From Pseudoxanthomonas sp. SL93 (GTDB lineage Bacteria; Pseudomonadota; Gammaproteobacteria; Xanthomonadales; Xanthomonadaceae), in NCBI RefSeq assembly GCF_026625825.1, contig NZ_CP113065.1, forward strand, positions 744,001 to 808,000: DNA of 64,000 bases, read 5' to 3'. A program made the translations under genes and the position numbers. How positions within the stretch are numbered: position 1 is the first letter of the stretch; each line of letters starts with the position of its first letter. The notes below the pieces were generated by a model that saw nothing but the letters and a program-made list of their open reading frames with translations, was not told the DNA's origin and ran no database searches. This document shows, piece after piece, positions 58,157-64,000 of the stretch.

Positions 58157-58735
58157 TCAGGCGGCCTCGCGCAGCGGCGCGGGGATGCTGGCCAGCGCGG
58201 CCTCGATGGCGTCGCTGCGGTGCTGCGCCGAGTAGGCGATGCGCTCGGCGCGTACGAATTCCACGTCGGTGATGCCCAGGAAACCGAACACCTGCTTCAG
58301 ATAAGGCGTCACGAAGTCGATCGCGGTGCCGGCGTATTCGCCGCCGCTGGCTTCGGCCACGATCACCTGCTTGCCGCCGGCCAGGCCGATCGGTCCGTTC
58401 TCGGTGTACTTGAAGGTGCGGCCGGCCACGGCCACGCGGTCGATCCAGGCCTTCAGCGTGGACGGGATGCCGAAGTTGTAGCGCGGCGCGCCCACCACGA
58501 TGACGTCGGCGTCGAGGAACTGCTGCATGGTCAGTTCACCGGCTTGCGCGGCGGCGCTGTCGCCCCCACCCAGTACGGCACCGGTCAGGTGGGCCAGCGG
58601 CTCGGCGTCCAGGTCGCGGTAGGTGACCTCCAGCCCGGGCACGCTGTCCTGCCAACGGGCTACGATGGCGGCGGTAAGCTGGCGCGTGACCGAGTTGTCG
58701 GCCAAGGCGCTGCTGTCGATATGCAATAGTTTCAT
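58157..58735 (-). CDS. azoR: FMN-dependent NADH-azoreductase
   Basis: 192 aa. AzoR/flavodoxin-like fold: MKLLHIDSSALADNSVTRQLT, PRYNFGIPSTLKAWIDRVAVAGRTFKYTENGPIGL and VIVAEASGGEY are typical. It reduces azo dyes and quinones with NADH. The start is supported by GGAGAG 5 bases upstream. Divergent from the LysR-type regulator with a 116-bp shared region, the usual arrangement where the LysR protein controls the azoreductase. Confidence 0.95.
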   Translation of the reverse strand: MKLLHIDSSALADNSVTRQLTAAIVARWQDSVPGLEVTYRDLDAEPLAHLTGAVLGGGDSAAAQAGELTMQQFLDADVIVVGAPRYNFGIPSTLKAWIDRVAVAGRTFKYTENGPIGLAGGKQVIVAEASGGEYAGTAIDFVTPYLKQVFGFLGITDVEFVRAERIAYSAQHRSDAIEAALASIPAPLREAA

Positions 58736-58851
58736 GATGTCTCTCCGGTCGGATGCGGCCTCAACCGCGTTGGAGGACACTGTAGGTCGTTGCATTTGTG
58801 GGATAAACGTGGTCTAACGTCACTGATTGTTCTAAGGGTGGAATTCTCGTC

Positions 58852-59859
58852 ATGCAGCACGACCTCAACGATCTCTATTACTTCGCCATGGTGGTGGACC
58901 ACGGGGGCTTCGCCGCCGCCGAACGCGCCCTGGGCATCCCCAAGTCCCGCCTGAGCCGCCGCATCAGCCAGCTGGAAACCGACCTGGGCGTGCGCCTGCT
59001 GCAGCGTTCCACGCGCCGGTTCGCGGTGACGGACGTGGGCATGAGCGTGCACCGGCATGCGCAGACGATGCTGGCCGAGGCGCAGGCCGCGCGCGAAGTG
59101 GTCGACCGGCTGAGTGCGGAGCCGCGCGGCGTGGTGCGCGTCAGCGTGCCGGTGGCGGTGGCGCAGATGCAGTTGCCCAAGATCCTGCCGATGTTCCTGG
59201 ACAAGTACCCCAAGGTCCGGCTGCAGCTGCACGTCAACAACCGCCGCGTGGACATCATCAACGAAGGCTACGACGTGGCGCTGCGCGTGCGCGCCAAGCT
59301 GGACGACGACGGCAGCCTGGTGATGCGCAGTTTCGGCCAGATCCAGGAGCTGCTGGTCGCCAGCCCCAAATACCTGCAACGCGCCGGCCGTCCGCGCGAC
59401 CCGGACGAACTGGCCCAGCACGTCACCCTGAGCATCAGCGAGGACGAGGCCCGCCAGCGCTGGGAGCTGCACGGCCCCAATGGCGAGGTCCGCCGGGTCG
59501 AGCTGCAGCCGCGCCTGGCCGGTTTCGATTTCCCGCTGCTGCAGTCGATGGCGAAGGACGGGTTCGGCATCACGCTTTTGCCGGAGACGGTCTGCGCGGA
59601 GGCGGTGCGCAAGGGCGAGCTGGAGGTGGTGCTGCCGGAATGGAGCCTGCCGCAGGGCATCTGCCATGCGGTGTTCGCGTCGCGCCGGGGCCTGTTGCCG
59701 GCGGTGCGGGTGTTCATCGACTTCCTGGCGGAGCATCTGCCTCAGCAGATCGAGTCGTCGCGGCTGGATTGCGGTGGCAAGTGTGCGGAGGAGAAGGAGA
59801 AGGCCATCGCGATGGCCATCGACAACACGCAGGCCGGCAAGGTAAAGAAGGCCTCGTAG
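58852..59859 (+). CDS. LysR-family transcriptional regulator
   Basis: 335 aa. N-terminal winged HTH (residues 1-60: LNDLYYFAMVVDHGGFAAAERALGIPKSRLSRRISQLETDLGVRLLQRSTRRF) is diagnostic. The LysR substrate domain follows (~90-300). It has an extra Lys/Ala-rich C-terminal tail (CGGKCAEEKEKAIAMAIDNTQAGKVKKAS) of ~30 residues that most relatives lack. Divergent from azoR, which it probably regulates in response to quinone or electrophile stress. Confidence 0.93.
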   Translation: MQHDLNDLYYFAMVVDHGGFAAAERALGIPKSRLSRRISQLETDLGVRLLQRSTRRFAVTDVGMSVHRHAQTMLAEAQAAREVVDRLSAEPRGVVRVSVPVAVAQMQLPKILPMFLDKYPKVRLQLHVNNRRVDIINEGYDVALRVRAKLDDDGSLVMRSFGQIQELLVASPKYLQRAGRPRDPDELAQHVTLSISEDEARQRWELHGPNGEVRRVELQPRLAGFDFPLLQSMAKDGFGITLLPETVCAEAVRKGELEVVLPEWSLPQGICHAVFASRRGLLPAVRVFIDFLAEHLPQQIESSRLDCGGKCAEEKEKAIAMAIDNTQAGKVKKAS

Positions 59860-59888
59860 GCGCTGACGGGTTCGTGCGAAAATGCCAT

Positions 59889-59907
59889 CCGGCCTGCAAG
59901 GGGCCGG
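59889..59907. other. Hairpin after the LysR gene
   Basis: CCGGCC-TGCAAGG-GGCCGG, 6-bp perfect stem 30 bp after the stop. It may be part of the LysR gene terminator; no T-run. Confidence 0.4.
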
Positions 59908-59910
59908 GCA

Positions 59911-59966
59911 GGGGACTTGGTAGCGGGGGCAGGCTCTGAACCTGAAATCCGCACCAAGACATCCCC
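59911..59966. other. Structured element, possible RNA
   Basis: A long imperfect stem folds stepwise: GGGGA/TCCCC, CTTGGT/ACCAAG, GCGG/CCGC and CAGG/CCTG, 19 bp in total with small bulges and a 7-base loop (CTCTGAA). No T-run follows. It is not a tRNA, and I do not recognise a known RNA family. Confidence 0.4.
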
Positions 59967-59978
59967 GAAAGCAATACC

Positions 59979-60016
59979 GGAGAGATGGCCGAGTGGTTTA
60001 AGGCAGCAATCTTGAC
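59979..60016 (+). pseudogene. Copy of the 5' half of tRNA-Ser
   Basis: Matches the first ~38 bases of the tRNA-Ser at 60108 with one mismatch (GCAATC for GCAGTC), then diverges after the anticodon loop. It lies 129 bp before the intact gene. It cannot form a tRNA and is probably a duplication remnant. Confidence 0.7.
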
Positions 60017-60107
60017 TGCGCAGGCCGAAGGCCGGAGCGAACATCGACCGTAGGTCGATGGTAAAACTGCCGTACGGCGCGCAGCGCCGCGGTAGGGTAG
60101 TGACAAC

Positions 60108-60197
60108 GGAGAGATGGCCGAGTGGTTTAAGGCAGCAGTCTTGAAAACTGCCGTAGGTGTAAGCCTACCGTGGGTTCGAATCCCACTCTCTCCGCCA
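60108..60197 (+). tRNA. tRNA-Ser (anticodon UGA)
   Basis: A 90-nt tRNA. Acceptor arms GGAGAGA and TCTCTCC pair fully; anticodon stem GCAGT/ACTGC has loop CTTGAAA, anticodon TGA; a long variable arm (GTAGGTGTAAGCCTAC) and T-loop GGTTCGAATCC follow; CCA is encoded (60195-60197). Confidence 0.97.
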
Positions 60198-60235
60198 CGT
60201 TCTAAACCGTCCTATGTCCGGTGGAAGAAAAGCTC

Positions 60236-61024
60236 ATGCGTCGACTCTTCGTGCTGGCGTTGCTTCTGTTGCACAGCGCCGCCTGGGCCTCCGACGCACC
60301 GGCGCGCGTCATCGTCATCGGCACCTACCACTTCAGCAATCCCGGACAGGACAAGGCCAACGTGGACTCGGTGGACGTCACCGTGCCCCAGCGACAGGCG
60401 GAACTGAAGTCGGTCACCGATGCTCTCGCGAAATTCCAACCGACGTTCGTTGGCGTCGAGTGGCCCGCCGATGCAGCGCGCGAGCAATATGCGCGCTATC
60501 TGGACGGCACGCTGCCGCCCTCCAGCAACGAAGTCGTGCAGTTGGGATTCCGACTGGCCAGGCAGATGGGGCTCGAACGCGTTCATGGGCTGGATGTCGC
60601 GGGTGACTTTCCTTTCGAACCGTTGAGTGCGTGGGCGCAGGCCAACGGCAGGTCGGGTGACCTGCAAGCGCTGATGGCGCAGGCCCAAGGCATCACGGCG
60701 CGCATTACCGCACTGCAAAGCACCCACAGCATCGGTGGCGTACTGCGCGAGATGAACACGCCGCAGGCCCTAGATGAGGCTGCGAGCTTCTACGCGGAGT
60801 TCCTGCGTTACGGAAGCGGTGCGCAGCAACCGGGTGTCGAGCTGAATGCCGCCTGGGCGAAGCGCAATTTCGCGATCTGCGCACGGCTGCTGCAAGCCCT
60901 CAAGCCCGGAGATCGCGCGGTGGTGTTCTACGGGCAGGGGCATGTTCCGCAGCTGGCGGCCTGCCTGCGCTCGACGCGCGGTGTCGAGGTCGTGGAAGCG
61001 GACGCGTTTCTTCCGTCCTCTTGA
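60236..61024 (+). CDS. DUF5694-type secreted protein
   Basis: About 262 aa. Signal peptide MRRLFVLALLLLHSAAWA. The start of the domain reads VIVIGTYHFSNPGQDKANVDSVDVTVPQRQAELKSVTDALAKFQPTFVGVE, matching the DUF5694 pattern (GT-x-HF-NPG), with a helical tail ending QGHVPQLAACL. A TraB-like fold with a conserved His and Glu is possible. It starts 39 bp after the tRNA. Function unknown. Confidence 0.82.
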   Translation: MRRLFVLALLLLHSAAWASDAPARVIVIGTYHFSNPGQDKANVDSVDVTVPQRQAELKSVTDALAKFQPTFVGVEWPADAAREQYARYLDGTLPPSSNEVVQLGFRLARQMGLERVHGLDVAGDFPFEPLSAWAQANGRSGDLQALMAQAQGITARITALQSTHSIGGVLREMNTPQALDEAASFYAEFLRYGSGAQQPGVELNAAWAKRNFAICARLLQALKPGDRAVVFYGQGHVPQLAACLRSTRGVEVVEADAFLPSS

Positions 61025-61304
61025 CCGCTGGAAATGCATCCCGTGCTTCCGCCTATCAAGAAATCAGTAGATCCGCTCGACGGCGACTTGCCGTTCTAGA
61101 CGTCAGGCGGTGGGCAGCGTAGTCGCGGGCAAGGCCGACGCCCGCACCCCGGGCCTTCGCACTGGATGGCGACCGACGCATCTCCCCGGGTGCGCTTCGC
61201 TTACCCGGGGCGACGGTCTACGACCATCGGCCAATCCGACTCTGCCCCGTGCATTGCAAGCGCCCGCTAGACTGCGGCAACGATTTGTCCGGACACCACC
61301 CCAC
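61025..61304. other. Intergenic gap with inverted repeat
   Basis: 280 bp. CCCCGGGT (61184-61191) and ACCCGGGG (61203-61210) form an 8-bp perfect stem with an 11-base loop, a form often dispersed in this family. No gene seen. Confidence 0.5.
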
Positions 61305-61586
61305 ATGAAACTCACTCCCACCCCCATCACCGCCGCACTGGCCGGCATCTTCGCCGGCGTGGCCATGCCGTTGCTCTGGCCGCGGCTGGGTGGCGAGACC
61401 TTGAACTGGGTGTTTGCGTTCCTGCTGGTGGTCGCGTTGCCGGTGCACGTGCTGGTGGTGGGCTTCAATCCGCCGCGCGAATCGGCGGGGAAGGGGGCGC
61501 TGGATACTGCGCTGTTCAAGCGTGTGGTGGTGTGGCTGCTGGCGGCGCTGGCGACCATCGCCTTGATGCGGCTGCTGTCCGTATAA
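61305..61586 (+). CDS. Small inner-membrane protein
   Basis: 93 aa with three hydrophobic stretches (AALAGIFAGVAMPLLW; WVFAFLLVVALPVHVLVVGF; VVVWLLAALATIALMRLL). Basic residues after the second helix suggest a cytoplasmic loop. The start at MKLTPTP is taken because upstream in-frame sequence is not coding-like. Function unknown. Confidence 0.7.
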   Translation: MKLTPTPITAALAGIFAGVAMPLLWPRLGGETLNWVFAFLLVVALPVHVLVVGFNPPRESAGKGALDTALFKRVVVWLLAALATIALMRLLSV

Positions 61587-61670
61587 CCGGTGAAGGAAGC
61601 CGTGCGACAGGTTCGCTAAGGGTGCGCCGATGCAGGTGTCGCAGCCGTTCGACAGCCCTGCAACATCGCG

Positions 61671-62102
61671 CTACTTGCCGCCGATCATGGGGACGCCCAG
61701 GCCCGCCCTCAGTTCGGCCAGGTCCACGTTGCCGTCGTCATTCCTGTCGAGCCATTGGAAACGGAAACTCAGGCTGCGACGCAGCTCGCTGTCCGACAAC
61801 GCGCCATCGCTGTCGATGTCCGAACCGATGATCCGTTCCGAAGCCGACACTCCGGCGTGATCCTGCGGGCCGAGTATCGCCTGCAGTTCCTCTGCCGAGA
61901 TACGGCCATTGCGGTCGTGGTCCATCATCGCGAACGCCGCATCGCTGTCGTATTCGTACCGGCTGATGACATCGTCCTTGTTGAGATCGAGTGCCAGGAA
62001 GCGCTCGGTGGCTACGGTCGCGTCCTGCGCCTGGCAGACGAACGCGGGGTATGCGACAAGCAGCGTCGTCGAAGCGAGCAAGGCCAACTTGGAAGCCTTC
62101 AT
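61671..62102 (-). CDS. Secreted calcium-binding protein with four EF-hands
   Basis: 143 aa. Signal peptide (MKASKLALLASTTLLVAYPA). Four canonical 12-residue EF-hand loops: DLNKDDVISRYE (39-50), DHDRNGRISAEE (61-72), DIDSDGALSDSE (95-106) and DRNDDGNVDLAE (119-130). All keep acid at positions 1 and 12, so Ca2+ binding is likely. It is a small periplasmic or secreted calmodulin-like protein. GGGAGAAATGTC gives the ribosome site. Confidence 0.92.
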   Translation of the reverse strand: MKASKLALLASTTLLVAYPAFVCQAQDATVATERFLALDLNKDDVISRYEYDSDAAFAMMDHDRNGRISAEELQAILGPQDHAGVSASERIIGSDIDSDGALSDSELRRSLSFRFQWLDRNDDGNVDLAELRAGLGVPMIGGK

Positions 62103-62438
62103 GACATTTCTCCCGGGTGAGCGCGATCCAGCGTGCGGTTGTCGACACCAACATGGACCCAGCTTGGGTGCCGCCGCGCGCGCGTTCAACCGCAGAACTA
62201 ACCAGCGTGGCTAGGTAAATGTACTGAGCATGTGCACCGGGCGCGGCGGGGGCACGACACCGGGCCAAGGCCGCAGGCCGGCCATGCGAACCGGATCGCC
62301 ACGTCGTTCGACCCAAGTCGGACACCAGCACGCCACCCGCCTCGGGTAAAGTTCCTTCCGAGCGAACGTTTGCATGCACCGCCCTTCGGGGGGCGGGCCG
62401 CTGTCGCAGGACGCGTGCGTTCTTTCATCGTGTCGGCG
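62103..62438. other. Divergent promoter region
   Basis: 336 bp between the EF-hand gene and the propeller-sensor gene. Lower-GC patches (AGGTAAATGTACTGAG near 62212-62227) may be promoters. No gene could be supported. Confidence 0.45.
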
Positions 62439-64000
62439 ATGGTTGAAGGGGATCGGTTGGACAGCGTGGGGTATGGACACATCGGGCGGGCCGGAAGGTC
62501 GCGCGGCAGGCGCGTGTATGCGGTGCGCGCGGTGCTGCTGTGCGCGCTGCTGGTGTTCGCCGGCATGGCGCAGGCGCTGGATGCCCACCGCCAGATCGCC
62601 CAGTTCCACCACACCGCCTGGACCGTCAAGGAAGGCGCGCCCGGCCAGATCACCGCGCTGGCGCAGACCGCCGACGGCTATCTGTGGCTGGGCACGCAGG
62701 TGGGCCTGTTCCGCTTCGACGGCGTGGATTTCGAACGCTACGACCCACCGGGTGGGCAGGCTTTCCCCGCCACCAGCATCTCCGCCCTGCACGCCGCACC
62801 GGATGGCAGCCTGTGGATCGGCTTCCGCTATGGCGCGGTCAGCGTGCTGCGCAACGACCGCCTGACCCATTACGGCGAAGCACAGGGGCTGCCCACCAGC
62901 ACCGTGTTCCGGTTCGCCCAGGACCACGACGGGCGCCTGTGGGCCGCCACGTTCACCGGCCTGGTGTACCTGCACCAGGGCCGCTGGCAGCGCACGGAGG
63001 GTGCATGGCAGGTGCCCGGCAGGCAGGCGCGCACCGTCTTCGTCGATCGCGAGGGCACGCTGTGGGTGGCGACCGAGCGTGGCGTCGCCTTCCTGCGCAA
63101 GGGCACGCGCGTCTTCCAGGCCGTGGACGCGCCGGTCGGCCGCATCAGCCAGATCGCACAGGCGCCGGACGGCAGCCTGTGGATCGCCGAAAACGAGGGC
63201 GGCGTGCGCCAGCTGCCACGCCACGGCACGCCACCTGCGACACGATCGCTGGCCGCGTCGTCGGCCGGCCTGCTGTTCGACCGCGACGGCACCTTGTGGG
63301 CCACCACCATGGGCGAGGGCGTGCAACGCCTGTCGCGGCCGATGGACACCACGGCGCCGGCAGCAGGTGCGCCCGCATTCGAGCATTTCCGCCAGGACGA
63401 CGGACTCAGCGCCGATTACCTGCTGCCGGTGCTGGAAGACCGCGAAGGCAATGTCTGGGTGGGCAGCAGCCGCGGGCTGGACCGCTTCCGCCATGCCAAC
63501 GTGGTGCTGGCGATGCTGCCCGATGGCGCGCAGGATTTCGCCATCGTCGCCGGCGACGACGGCTCACTGCTGGTCGGCAGCCGCAACCGCCCGCTGATGC
63601 AGCTGCAGGGCCGGCAGCTGCGCTTCCTGGACCTGCCCCCGCCGCTCACGGCCGCCTACCGCGACCGCACAGGCACGGTCTGGCTGGGCGGGCCCGATGG
63701 CCTGTGGACGTGGCGCGACGGGCAGCTGGCGCCGGTCACGCCGCTGCCGGTGTCAGGATATTCCGGGGTGCAGGCCATCGCGCGTGACCGCGACGGCGCG
63801 CTGTGGGTGTCGTTGAACACGCCCGGCATCCATCGCCTGACGGATGGCAGGTGGCACCACCTGCGCGACCAGGCGGGCATGCCCGACGGTTCGTCGCCGC
63901 TGGCGCTGCTGTCCGCGGCCGATGGCGCACTGTGGATGGGCTTCGCGCGCGACAAGATCACGGTGATGCGCGGCGGCGCGCGGCAGGTGATCGGCACCGA
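62439..64000 (+). CDS. Beta-propeller sensor protein (3' end missing)
   Basis: Open from ATG 62439 to the window end, about 520 residues visible. A signal or membrane region (RRVYAVRAVLLCALLVFAGMAQA) is followed by many two-component-regulator-propeller repeats of the form DGxLWxGxxxG, for example LAQTADGYLWLGTQVGLFRF, PDGSLWIGFRYG, REGTLWVATERG, REGNVWVGSSRGL and RTGTVWLGGPDGL. These usually lead to a transmembrane helix and a GGDEF or histidine-kinase output, which lies outside the window. A later GTG (62514) is an alternative start. Confidence 0.9.
   Translation, partial: MVEGDRLDSVGYGHIGRAGRSRGRRVYAVRAVLLCALLVFAGMAQALDAHRQIAQFHHTAWTVKEGAPGQITALAQTADGYLWLGTQVGLFRFDGVDFERYDPPGGQAFPATSISALHAAPDGSLWIGFRYGAVSVLRNDRLTHYGEAQGLPTSTVFRFAQDHDGRLWAATFTGLVYLHQGRWQRTEGAWQVPGRQARTVFVDREGTLWVATERGVAFLRKGTRVFQAVDAPVGRISQIAQAPDGSLWIAENEGGVRQLPRHGTPPATRSLAASSAGLLFDRDGTLWATTMGEGVQRLSRPMDTTAPAAGAPAFEHFRQDDGLSADYLLPVLEDREGNVWVGSSRGLDRFRHANVVLAMLPDGAQDFAIVAGDDGSLLVGSRNRPLMQLQGRQLRFLDLPPPLTAAYRDRTGTVWLGGPDGLWTWRDGQLAPVTPLPVSGYSGVQAIARDRDGALWVSLNTPGIHRLTDGRWHHLRDQAGMPDGSSPLALLSAADGALWMGFARDKITVMRGGARQVIGT

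Noticed and set aside
59979..60107. Half-tRNA plus insert as a tRNA with a group I intron
   Set aside because: The insert is only ~45 bases and the 3' sequence does not complete a tRNA; an intact gene follows.
62211..63494. Minus-strand gene opposite the propeller sensor
   Set aside because: The plus-strand frame shows repeated DGxLWxG motifs; the minus frame has no domain.

Overview
The window is GC-rich DNA with very little non-coding sequence. It fits a motile gammaproteobacterium of the Xanthomonadaceae/Lysobacteraceae (Pseudoxanthomonas, Lysobacter, Stenotrophomonas or Xanthomonas relatives). The best evidence is the gene order fliR-to-fliE, fleQ, a VemR-type single-domain regulator, rpoN2, an atypical PilZ gene, fliS, fliD and fliC. 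REP-like palindromes headed by GTAG, a family-type AroA and two stand-alone TonB-like proteins agree. Genus cannot be settled from the sequence alone. I saw no transposase, integrase, prophage or CRISPR array.

Layout: (1) 1-5456 is the end of a CzcCBA-type heavy-metal RND efflux operon, followed by a convergent membrane diguanylate cyclase and a cardiolipin-synthase-like phospholipase D protein. (2) 8023-12563 holds a small secreted protein, a small membrane protein with a TTG start, a large trimeric autotransporter with a 15-triplet collagen-like stalk, and a TetR regulator. (3) 12780-35404, all on the minus strand, is a flagellar block: export gate, switch, rod/MS-ring and export ATPase genes (fliE to fliR), the regulators FleQ, VemR, RpoN2 and a NarL-type response regulator, the PilZ, fliT-like, fliS and fliD genes, and three tandem flagellins. 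Matches to sigma-54 (-24/-12) and sigma-28 promoters sit before fliE, fliD and the first flagellin, consistent with a flagellar hierarchy. (4) 35742-48431 is a lipid-centred region: acyl-CoA-binding protein, a two-domain Marinobacter-type fatty acyl-CoA reductase, a TetR regulator, a patatin phospholipase, two phasin-like proteins and a PHA-granule-region protein. Mixed in are a WYL regulator, a truncated haemoglobin, an Mrr-like membrane protein and an FHA protein. (5) 48400-57085 is housekeeping: msrQ/msrP, serC-pheA-aroA, two TonB-like proteins and serS. (6) 57317-64000 holds an AlkD-like protein, azoR with a divergent LysR regulator, tRNA-Ser(UGA) preceded by a structured region and a copy of the tRNA 5' half, a DUF5694 protein, a small membrane protein, a four-EF-hand secreted protein, and the start of a beta-propeller sensor protein cut by the window end.

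How the parts work together: sigma-54 (RpoN2) with FleQ and VemR probably drives the fliE and fliD operons, and sigma-28 drives fliC and adds to fliD. The lipid module could convert acyl-CoA to fatty alcohol for neutral-lipid storage, with phasin-like proteins coating the granules; this is inference. All annotations come from reading the sequence. No database search was run, and family names rest on recognised motifs.
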